A stretch of 64,000 nt of DNA from Candidatus Promineifilum breve (GTDB lineage: Bacteria > Chloroflexota > Anaerolineae > Promineifilales > Promineifilaceae), in assembly GCF_900066015.1 (NCBI RefSeq), contig NZ_LN890655.1, positions 930,001 through 994,000 of the forward strand, in the 5' to 3' direction. Every line of letters begins with the position of its first letter. Position 1 is the stretch's first letter. Positions 43,225 through 51,834 of the stretch are shown here, in pieces. Below the pieces are notes generated by a model. It saw only the letters and a program-made list of their open reading frames with translations. It did no database searches and was not told where the DNA came from. Both the position numbers and the translations under genes were made by a program.

Positions 43225-44399
43225 TAGAAGGCCTCCTGCTCGCGGAATTGCTTCAGGTTGTAGATCATGACCGGGACGATGGCGATGAGCAGTACCACGG
43301 CAATGGCCGAACCGTATCCGGAATTGCGGGCGATGAACGACTGCCGGTAGAACTGCGTGGCGATCACGTCCGTGCCGAACTGTCCTCCGGTCATTACCCA
43401 GACTACGTCGAATATTTTCAGGGTAAAGATGAGGACCGTGGTACTGACGGTGATGATCGTGCCCATGATGTAGGGGATCATAATCCGGAAGAAAATCTGG
43501 ATCTCATTGGCACCATCGACGCGGCCCGCTTCCATCAGGTCGGCGGGGATGCCCTTGAGCGCGGCCGAGAAGAGAACCATGGCGTAGCCCACCTGGAGCC
43601 AGATGACGATCACGATCAGAAAGAGATTGTTCCAGGGCGAGATGGCCGTCCACGCCGGCCAGGGTTGCGGCTGACCGCCCAGGTTGACAACGATGGCGTT
43701 CAACAGGCCGATCTGCTCGGCGTTGACCGGGCGCACCTCGTAGACGAAGTTCCAGATAACGCCGGCGCCGACGAAGGAGATGGCCATGGGCAGGAAGATA
43801 GCCGACTTGCCCAGGCGCTCGAAGCTGCTGCGGTCGGCCAGTACGGCGATGAGCAGGCCAATGATGACCGTAATCGTCGCGCCGAAGACGATCCACATCA
43901 CATTGTTGCGGAACGCCTCCAGCATGAGCCGGTCGGTGAAGACGGCCACGTAGTTATTGAGGCCGACAAAGCGCTCGCCCAGGGCGGCAAAGCTGCCGCC
44001 CAAATCGCCCCAGTTGAGCCAGCCATCCGGCGGGCCATCGCGGTTGAAGAGGCTAATCCAAAATGTGCGCAAGACCGGGAAAGCCAGAAACCAAATCAAC
44101 ATGGCGACGGCCGGACCGACGAAGACAAACGGCTGTAACCGGCCGCGCCATTCGTCGCCCATGCGCTCCACGATCCAGTTGAAAAGCCAGTAAAGAGCGG
44201 CTACGCCGCCCACGCCCCAGATGATGGCAACGATAACAACCAACCACTTCGGCGCACTCCCCGCCCGCAGGAAGTCGAACCCCAGATACATCACGAGAAA
44301 GGCGATGGCCAGGATGGCAACGGGCAAGGCAATGCGTAGCAGCCATGTCAGGAGCCGGGTCAATAAGCCCGGTTGTGCCTGAGAGGTATCAGTTCGCAT
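43224..44399 (-). CDS. Sugar ABC transporter permease, MalF/AglF-like (CUT1)
   Basis: 391 aa with eight hydrophobic segments; the first two (residues 10-75) precede the conserved permease core. The ATPase-docking EAA loop reads DLMEAGRVDGANEIQIFFRI. LAFPVLRTFWISLFNRDGPPDGWLNWG matches the AglF group of alpha-glucoside transporters. A strong Shine-Dalgarno (AGGAGG) precedes the ATG at 44399. It forms the channel with the MalG-like partner and receives sugar from the duplicated binding protein encoded upstream. Confidence 0.92.
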   Translation of the reverse strand: MRTDTSQAQPGLLTRLLTWLLRIALPVAILAIAFLVMYLGFDFLRAGSAPKWLVVIVAIIWGVGGVAALYWLFNWIVERMGDEWRGRLQPFVFVGPAVAMLIWFLAFPVLRTFWISLFNRDGPPDGWLNWGDLGGSFAALGERFVGLNNYVAVFTDRLMLEAFRNNVMWIVFGATITVIIGLLIAVLADRSSFERLGKSAIFLPMAISFVGAGVIWNFVYEVRPVNAEQIGLLNAIVVNLGGQPQPWPAWTAISPWNNLFLIVIVIWLQVGYAMVLFSAALKGIPADLMEAGRVDGANEIQIFFRIMIPYIMGTIITVSTTVLIFTLKIFDVVWVMTGGQFGTDVIATQFYRQSFIARNSGYGSAIAVVLLIAIVPVMIYNLKQFREQEAF

Positions 44400-44516
44400 A
44401 CGCCGTCTCCTCCTATGCAGATGATGAATGATGCAGAGAGCCAGGCGCCTCTGCCGCGCATGGACAATGAGACGGCCGGGCCGGAATGACCCGGCCGTCT
44501 CCGTTACTCAAACAGC

Positions 44517-47056
44517 TTATTCAGTCGGCCAAGAGGCGTCGATCTCGCCCAGAACTGTTTCCAGGTCGGCCGCGCCGCTGACAAAATCGGTCATGCCCTT
44601 CCAGAACGAGCCGCCGCCGACTTCGCCGGGCATCAGGTCGGAGCCGTCGAAGCGGAAGCTGGTCGCCTGCGCTACCAGTTCGGCGATGCCGCGCTCCAGA
44701 TCCACGCCGTACATATCCGGGGTGGCCGTCTGGTGGGCCGACAACGCGCCGCCCGTCTCCAGCCAACCGGAAGCGGATTGCGGGGTCGTGAAGAACTCCA
44801 TGACCGCGCGCACTTCCGGCCGGTCGTTGAACATGGCCATGATGTCGCCCGCGACCAGGAACGGCCGGCCCAACGACTCATCGATGGGCGGCAGGTAGAA
44901 GAAGGAGTAATCCTCGCCGGCGACCGCCCCTTCGGGGAAGAAGCCGGTGATGAAGTTACCTTGCTTGTGCAGCCAGCAGCCGGGCGGATCCTCGAACATC
45001 GGGGCCGGGCTGTCGCCGAAGTTGGTCGAGACGATGCCGCTCGTACCGCCGAAGACGAAATCGGGGTTGAACCAGATCTCTTCCCACGCGCCGATGGCGG
45101 CGGTCACTTCGGGTGAGGAGAAGGGCAGTTCGCCACGCACCCAGGCGTCGTAGTTCTCCAGCGACGTGGTACGCAGCATGGTCTCTTCCGTCCAGTCGGT
45201 CGCCGGCCAGCCGGTGGCCGCGCCGGACTCGATGCCGATGCACCACGCCGGGTCGCCGTCGTCGGCGATCAGCTGGGTCAGCTCAAGCAGTTCAGCCCAG
45301 GTCTCAGGAACGGTGTAGCCAGCTTCGTCGAAGGCGGCCTTCGGATACCACACCAGGCTCTTGCCGTTGAAGCGATGGAACACGCCGGCCTCGATCGCGC
45401 CGTCGGGGCCTTCGATCGTCGCCATGTCACGCCAGCTCTGGTTGTACTGCTGGGACAGCCATTCTTCGGACAGGAAGGTCGAAACGTCGATAATCTTGCC
45501 CTGGCGGACGAAGGTCGCCAGCAAGCCGGGCTGCGGGAAGTCGGCGATGTCGGGGGCGTCGCCGGCATCCACGCGGACGCCAATCGAACCCTCGAACTCC
45601 TTGCCGCCGATATACTGGATGTCGATGCCGGTCGCTTCCTCGAAGGAGGCCATCGACTGCTCGAACTTAACCGTGTCGGCATCGGCGAAGGGGCCGTCAA
45701 CCGTGACGACCGTGCCGGTGAAATCGCCGTTCATGGCCTGTTCCATGAAACCGCCGGCGATCATCGCCATCGCTGCGGCGGCCGGCTCTTCGGTCTCTTC
45801 CTGAGCCTGACCCGCCACGCCTTCCGGCCAGGACGCATCGATCTCCGGCAGGACGGTGTCGAGGTCGGCCGCGCCGCTAACGAAGTCGGTCATGCCCTTC
45901 CAGAACGAGCCGCCGCCGACTTCGCCGGGCATCAGGTCGGAGCCGTCGAAGCGGAAGCTGGTCGCCTGCGCTACCAGTTCGGCAATGCCGCGCTCCAGAT
46001 CCACGCCGTACATCTCCGGGGTGGCCGTCTGATGAGCCGACAACGCGCCGCCCGTCTCCAACCAACCGGAGGCCGATTGGGGCGTCGTGAAGAACTCCAT
46101 CAACGCCCGCACTTCGGGCCGGTCGTTGAACATGGCCATGATGTCGCCCGCGACCAGGAACGGCCGGCCGTAGGCCTCGTCGATGGGGGGCAGGTAGAAG
46201 AAGGAGTAATCCTCGCCGGCGACCGCCCCTTCGGGGAAGAAACCGGTGATGAAGTTACCTTGCTTGTGCAGCCAGCAGCCGGGCGGATCCTCGAACATCG
46301 GGGCCGGGCTGTCGCCGAAATTGGTCGAAACGATGCCGCTCGTGCCGCCATAGACGAAATCGGGGTTGAACCAGATCTCTTCCCAGGCGCCGATGGCCGT
46401 GCGGACTTCGGGGCTGTCGAACGGCAATTCGCCGCGCACCCAGGCGTCGTAGTTCTCCAGCGACGTGGTGCGCAGCATGGTCTCTTCGGTCCAGTCAGTC
46501 GCCGGCCAGCCGGTGGCCGCGCCGGACTCGATGCCGATGCACCACGCCGGGTCGCCGTCGTCGGCGATCAGCTGGGTCAGCTCAAGCAGTTCAGCCCAGG
46601 TCTCGGGAACGGTGTAGCCGGCTTCGTCGAAGGCGGCCTTGGGATACCAGACCAGGCTCTTGCCGTTGAAACGGTGGAACACGCCGGCTTCCATCGCGCC
46701 GTCGGGGCCTTCGATGGTCGCCATGTCGCGCCAGCTCTGGTTGTACTGCTGGGACAGCCATTCTTCGGACAGGAAGGTCGAGACGTCGATAATCTTGCCC
46801 TGGCGGACGAAGGTCGCCAGCAAGCCGGGCTGCGGGAAGTCGGCGATGTCGGGGGCGTCGCCGGCATCCACGCGGACGCCAATCGAACCCTCGAACTCTT
46901 TGCCGCCGATGTACTGCACGTCGATGCCGGTGGCTTCCTCGAAGGCAATCATCGACTGCTCGAACTTAACCGTGTCGGCGTCGGCGAAGGGGCCGTCGAC
47001 GACGACAACCGTGCCGGCATACTCACCAGCCATAGCCGCTTCCAGCGCGCCGCCGG
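44517..47056 (-). repeat. In-frame direct tandem duplication, period 1299 bp
   Basis: Bases 44517-45757 repeat as about 45816-47056. For example, the string TCATGCCCTTCCAGAACGAG begins at 44591 and again at 45890. Similarity is very high over most of the length and fades at about 45700/47000, where the linkers begin. Differences are scattered and mostly silent or conservative. Confidence 0.92.
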
Positions 47057-47276
47057 CCATGAACGACATCGCGCCGGCTTCGGCCGGCACTTCCGCTTCT
47101 TCCTCGGCCGGGGCTTCGGCTTCTTCTTCGGGGGCCGCTTCCTCGGTGGGGGCGGCTTCTTCCACGGCCGGGGCTTCGGTCGGGGTGGCCTCTTGCGCGC
47201 CGCCGCCACAGGCCACCAGGGCCAGGGCCAGCACGAGCAACAGGCTCAAAATCGTAAATCGTCCAAACTTGCTCAT
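44517..47276 (-). CDS. Extracellular sugar-binding lipoprotein with two tandem binding domains (AglE-like)
   Basis: 919 aa, about twice the normal length. A signal peptide ends in LALVAC (lipid Cys23), followed by a Glu/Ala/Pro linker. Then come two complete solute-binding domains in the same frame: about residues 74-506 and 507-919. Both contain GTVV.VDGPFADADTVKFEQS, YIGGKEFEGSIGVRVDAGDA, GDPAWCIGIESGAATGWPAT, DPPGCWLHKQGNFI and DLMPGEVGGGSFWKG. The two copies are offset by exactly 433 codons. They are nearly identical but differ at scattered sites (for example EAYGRP/ESLGRP, VYGG/VFGG). It should deliver two ligand sites per anchored polypeptide to the AglF/AglG channel. GGAGG lies 11 nt before the ATG. 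Confidence 0.93.
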   Translation of the reverse strand: MSKFGRFTILSLLLVLALALVACGGGAQEATPTEAPAVEEAAPTEEAAPEEEAEAPAEEEAEVPAEAGAMSFMAGGALEAAMAGEYAGTVVVVDGPFADADTVKFEQSMIAFEEATGIDVQYIGGKEFEGSIGVRVDAGDAPDIADFPQPGLLATFVRQGKIIDVSTFLSEEWLSQQYNQSWRDMATIEGPDGAMEAGVFHRFNGKSLVWYPKAAFDEAGYTVPETWAELLELTQLIADDGDPAWCIGIESGAATGWPATDWTEETMLRTTSLENYDAWVRGELPFDSPEVRTAIGAWEEIWFNPDFVYGGTSGIVSTNFGDSPAPMFEDPPGCWLHKQGNFITGFFPEGAVAGEDYSFFYLPPIDEAYGRPFLVAGDIMAMFNDRPEVRALMEFFTTPQSASGWLETGGALSAHQTATPEMYGVDLERGIAELVAQATSFRFDGSDLMPGEVGGGSFWKGMTDFVSGAADLDTVLPEIDASWPEGVAGQAQEETEEPAAAAMAMIAGGFMEQAMNGDFTGTVVTVDGPFADADTVKFEQSMASFEEATGIDIQYIGGKEFEGSIGVRVDAGDAPDIADFPQPGLLATFVRQGKIIDVSTFLSEEWLSQQYNQSWRDMATIEGPDGAIEAGVFHRFNGKSLVWYPKAAFDEAGYTVPETWAELLELTQLIADDGDPAWCIGIESGAATGWPATDWTEETMLRTTSLENYDAWVRGELPFSSPEVTAAIGAWEEIWFNPDFVFGGTSGIVSTNFGDSPAPMFEDPPGCWLHKQGNFITGFFPEGAVAGEDYSFFYLPPIDESLGRPFLVAGDIMAMFNDRPEVRAVMEFFTTPQSASGWLETGGALSAHQTATPDMYGVDLERGIAELVAQATSFRFDGSDLMPGEVGGGSFWKGMTDFVSGAADLETVLGEIDASWPTE

Positions 47277-47369
47277 ATGATTCTTTTCCTCCCAGAAAAG
47301 GGTAAGCGTTAATCTTGAAACGGGATTCCTGGTGTTCATTGGGTGTTCTTCAATAACGATCCTCCTCGG

Positions 47370-48404
47370 TCAGGGATTTGCAGCGGGTGGAGCCGTCGTG
47401 TGGCGGGCCACCAATTCAGTCGGCAAGACGATGTGGGGGGCGGGGCGACTGACGTCACTGTCCAATAGTTCCAGCAACAACTCCGCGCCGCGCGCGCCCG
47501 TTTCATAGAGCGGCTGGCGAATGGTGGTGAGTCGAAAATGCTGGGCGATTTCCACGTCATCGAAGCCGATGACGGAGAGTTGATCCGGTACGGTGATGTG
47601 GCATTGCTGGGCGGCCTCGAGCGCGCCGAAGGCCATCGTATCGCTATAGGCGAAGACGGCCGTCGGCGGCGCGGCCAGGGCCAGCAGGTCGTGGGCCATG
47701 CGTCGCGCCTCGCGCCAGCCGTATTTGCCCTGGCGGTGGTACTCGGGCACGAACGGCAAATCGGCCGCAGCCAGCGCGGCGCGATAGCCACGATAGCGGT
47801 CGTCGATGGGGCGAAAGTGGAAGGGATTATCATCCAGTTGCTCGCCGACGTAGGCGATGCGCCGGTGACCCAGGGCGATTAGATGCTCCACGGCCGCGCG
47901 CGCCCCGGCCTCGTCGTCCACGGTCACGGTGGGCAGAGTGTCGTGGTACGTGTCGATCAGCACGGTGGGCACTCCGATTTGTTGCAGGCGCTCCACTTCG
48001 GCGTCGTCGGGGCCAAGCGACAGGATGAGCAGGCCGTCGAGCCGCTCGCCGCGCGGCAGGGCGCGCAGGCACTCATCGCGCCGGGCGACCGTTTCGACGT
48101 TATAGAGGATGAGATCATAACCGCCGGCCGAGAGGACATGCTCGATTCCTTGCAGGCGTTCGACGTAGGAGCGTCGGGTGAAAAAGGGGGCGATGACGGC
48201 GATCGCCATCGACCGGCCCCCGGAGAGGCGGCGGGCCACTGAACTCGGCGAGTAGTCGAGCGCGGCGATGGCAGTCTGCACCCGCTGGCGCGTGTCCTCG
48301 CTGACCAACGGGCTGTCGTTCAGGACACGCGAAACGGTGGCGATGCCGACGCCCGCTTGCCTGGCAACATCCCGAATGGTGACAGCCGCCAATTCCTCTC
48401 CCAA
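47370..48404 (-). CDS. LacI-family transcriptional regulator of the disaccharide operon
   Basis: 344 aa. Helix-turn-helix TIRDVARQAGVGIATVSRVLN with the hinge region YSPSSVARRLSGGRS, then a periplasmic-binding-protein-like sensor domain (AIAVIAPFFTRRSYVERLQGI; DGLLILSLG; VIGFDDVEIAQHF; TTIRQPLYETG). It lies 93 nt before the binding-protein gene and is transcribed with it. The start is uncertain: TTG at 48404 or TTG at 48392, the latter close to GGGAGAGG. A perfect palindrome in front of it suggests autoregulation, with a sugar such as sucrose, trehalose or maltose, or a phosphorylated form, as inducer. Confidence 0.92.
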   Translation of the reverse strand: MGEELAAVTIRDVARQAGVGIATVSRVLNDSPLVSEDTRQRVQTAIAALDYSPSSVARRLSGGRSMAIAVIAPFFTRRSYVERLQGIEHVLSAGGYDLILYNVETVARRDECLRALPRGERLDGLLILSLGPDDAEVERLQQIGVPTVLIDTYHDTLPTVTVDDEAGARAAVEHLIALGHRRIAYVGEQLDDNPFHFRPIDDRYRGYRAALAAADLPFVPEYHRQGKYGWREARRMAHDLLALAAPPTAVFAYSDTMAFGALEAAQQCHITVPDQLSVIGFDDVEIAQHFRLTTIRQPLYETGARGAELLLELLDSDVSRPAPHIVLPTELVARHTTAPPAANP

Positions 48405-48451
48405 TGGATCCGGTTGTCGGACAATTATTGATTTGTCACTTTTGTGCAGCT

Positions 48452-48465
48452 TGGAACCGGTTCCA
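48452..48465. promoter_or_regulatory. LacI/GalR-type operator
   Basis: TGGAACCGGTTCCA is a perfect 14-bp palindrome with the central CG required by most LacI-family repressors. It starts 8 bases downstream of the -10 box, so a bound repressor would cover the transcription start. Confidence 0.85.
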
Positions 48466-48473
48466 GTGGGCAG

Positions 48474-48502
48474 AGCATACTAGAAAGAAAATGAGTTGTC
48501 AA
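48474..48502 (-). promoter_or_regulatory. Promoter of the lacI-sugar operon
   Basis: On the minus strand TTGACA (48497-48502) and TATGCT (48474-48479) are spaced by 17 bases. The 93-nt gap between lacI and the binding-protein gene shows no second convincing promoter, so this one probably drives all seven genes. Confidence 0.8.
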
Positions 48503-48506
48503 TTAA

Positions 48507-48660
48507 TTAGCGCAGGGGGGCAGGGGGGCAGGGGGGCAGGGGGGCAGGGGAGAGCAACCCCCTCTCCCTATGGGAGAGGGTTGGGGAGAGGGTCTTCGCT
48601 TTCACCCCTGCTCCCCCGCTCCCCTGCTCCCCTGCGCCCCTGCCCCCCCGCTCCCCTGCA
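48507..48660. repeat. G-rich/C-rich inverted repeat, family D, copy 2
   Basis: Four consecutive GGCAGGGG-type words on the left pair with CCCCTGC/CCCCCGC words on the right (48605-48658). An inner hairpin CCCTCTCCC-TATGG-GAGAGGGTTGGGGAGAGGG lies in the middle. It separates the lacI promoter from the 3' end of the acyl-CoA mutase and could insulate the two. Any run of four G-tracts here could also form a quadruplex. Confidence 0.82.
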
Positions 48661-48665
48661 CTCTT

Positions 48666-50348
<1,683 letters not shown>

Positions 50349-50354
50349 AGGGGG

Positions 50355-50383
50355 ATTATAAAGTGCGACCGGGAGAATGAAAA
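50355..50383 (-). promoter_or_regulatory. Promoter of the acyl-CoA mutase gene, overlapping a terminator tail
   Basis: TTTTCA (50378-50383) and TATAAT (50355-50360) on the minus strand are 17 bases apart. The -35 coincides with the T-run of the peroxidase gene's terminator. The -10 ends 6 bases before the ATG, implying a leaderless message. Confidence 0.6.
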
Positions 50384-50415
50384 GCGGCCCCGCATCATTC
50401 CTGATGCGGGGCCGC
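50380..50415 (-). terminator. Rho-independent terminator of the cytochrome c peroxidase gene
   Basis: GCGGCCCCGCATCA (50384-50397) pairs perfectly with TGATGCGGGGCCGC (50402-50415) around TTCC. On the minus strand it is followed by TTTTCATT, 35 bases after the peroxidase stop. Confidence 0.88.
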
Positions 50416-50450
50416 CATACCTCTCTATTGCGAGGAGCGAAGGCAAACTC

Positions 50451-51479
50451 TTACATATCAGGCAGCTCGGGATGGGCCGTGTATTCCGCGGGCAACACAC
50501 CGGTCAGCGAGCGCAGGAAGATGACCATGGTATCAATTTGTTCGCTGGTCAACTGCTTGCCCAGCTGATGGCGAACCATCAATTGCACCATCGACTCCAT
50601 CGTGGGGATACTGCCGTCATGGAGATAGGGGCCGGTTACGGCGACATTGCGCAGACTCGGCACCTTGAAGACGTGCAGGTCGGCATCTTCGCCGGTGACC
50701 GCGTAGCGTCCCAGGTCGTTGGTCGTATAAGGCTCTTGCGCGCCCAGGGTGGCGAAGCTATTGCCGCCCAGCGCCGGGCCATAGTGGCAGGCGGTGCAGC
50801 CGGTCTCCATGAACAGGGCCAGACCTTCCTGCTCCCGTTCCGTTAACGCGGTCTGGTCGCCGGCCAGAAATTCGTCAAAGCGTCCCGGCGTCATCAAACC
50901 ACGTTCGAACGCGCCAATCGCCAGGCCGACATTATCGTAGGTGATGGGGTCGGCATCGTCAGGGTACGCAGCCTCAAACAAGGGCAAATAGCCGGGAATA
51001 TCCTTCAGCGCGGTGACGACCTGCTCGGCGTTGGGCATGCCCATTTCGCCGCTGGCCAGGATCGGCCCCTTGGCCTGCTCTTCAACGTCGGCGGCGCGTC
51101 CATCCCAGAATTGGGCGACGTGGAGCGCCGCATTATAGACGGTGGGCGAATTGCGGCCGACCGGATTGCCGGTGTGGCCGAAAGAGAAGCGCAAACCGTC
51201 CATGCCATAGTTGTTAAGTCCGTGGCAGGTATTGCAGGACATATTGCCACTGATGGAGATACGTTGCTCGTAGTACAGCTTGCGGCCGAGATCGATCATA
51301 GGCTCGGTTATGTCGCGTCCTTCCGGTGCTACGACTTCGGGCAGCGTGCCAAAGATCTTCAGCGCGTCGGGCGAGATCGTGGGCACAGCTACGGCCGTTT
51401 CCTGGGCGTTCTGACACGCCCCGAGCAAGGCCATCGCGCTGATGGCAACAAGCATTAACAAAAGGGGTGTTCGCTTCAT
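50451..51479 (-). CDS. Di-heme cytochrome c peroxidase family lipoprotein
   Basis: 342 aa. Signal peptide with lipobox ALLGAC (Cys22). Two c-type haem sites, CNTCH (about residue 82) and CTACH (about residue 228), occur in MauG/CcpA-type domains, with GRNSPTVYNAALHVAQFWDGRA and FKVPSLRNVAVTGPYLHDGS as the family signatures. It should reduce hydrogen peroxide outside the membrane with electrons from small cytochromes, or act as a related oxidase. It is monocistronic, closed by a strong terminator, and a CRP-like site lies upstream, so regulation by redox or carbon status is plausible. Confidence 0.92.
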   Translation of the reverse strand: MKRTPLLLMLVAISAMALLGACQNAQETAVAVPTISPDALKIFGTLPEVVAPEGRDITEPMIDLGRKLYYEQRISISGNMSCNTCHGLNNYGMDGLRFSFGHTGNPVGRNSPTVYNAALHVAQFWDGRAADVEEQAKGPILASGEMGMPNAEQVVTALKDIPGYLPLFEAAYPDDADPITYDNVGLAIGAFERGLMTPGRFDEFLAGDQTALTEREQEGLALFMETGCTACHYGPALGGNSFATLGAQEPYTTNDLGRYAVTGEDADLHVFKVPSLRNVAVTGPYLHDGSIPTMESMVQLMVRHQLGKQLTSEQIDTMVIFLRSLTGVLPAEYTAHPELPDM

Positions 51480-51664
51480 ATGGTCCTCTCCAACTTCAAC
51501 GACGGGAAATTAATGATCACGGGATAAGAGGGTCAACCAACCTGTGGGCTGGCTGCCCAACATTGCCGGCGCTGAACTCCCGTATTGCTCATTGTCGGCT
51601 CCCTTAACCCTCTATTTAAGTCGAAACCACGCCTGGGCGGCAATTGCCGGATGTCATCTCTTAT

Positions 51665-51680
51665 TGTGACAAATGTCACA
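51665..51680. promoter_or_regulatory. CRP/FNR-family binding site
   Basis: TGTGACAAATGTCACA is a perfect palindrome that fits TGTGA-N6-TCACA. It sits in the divergent 355-base gap between the peroxidase (186 bases away) and murJ (155 bases away). A weak minus-strand promoter (TTGCCG, 18 bases, TTAAAT near 51610-51640) would place it at about -70 of the peroxidase. Apart from this, the gap holds no gene I can support. Confidence 0.65.
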
Positions 51681-51797
51681 ATCTATATGGGGAGCATTGT
51701 CCGCGATGGACAGTGGGGCATTTGTTGTTCACCCACGGTCACAAGGCTCCACCCCGAACGGTCGTTCACCGTAGCCCAACCGCCCCCTTCCCGCCCA

Positions 51798-51825
51798 TTG
51801 CGCGCCCCACCCATTGGGCTAGACT
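51798..51825 (+). promoter_or_regulatory. Promoter of murJ
   Basis: TTGCGC (51798-51803) and TAGACT (51820-51825) are spaced by 16 bases. The -10 ends 9 bases before the ATG, leaving almost no leader and no Shine-Dalgarno. Confidence 0.45.
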
Positions 51826-51834
51826 TGCTCCCAC

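Noticed and set aside
44517-47276. Duplication as an assembly error
   Set aside because: The copies differ at scattered positions and the frame runs through the junction with its own linker; long reads would settle it.
45375-47312. Plus-strand open frame opposite the duplicated sugar-binding protein
   Set aside because: It repeats with the same 1299-base period simply because the underlying gene is duplicated; no start signal, no motif.
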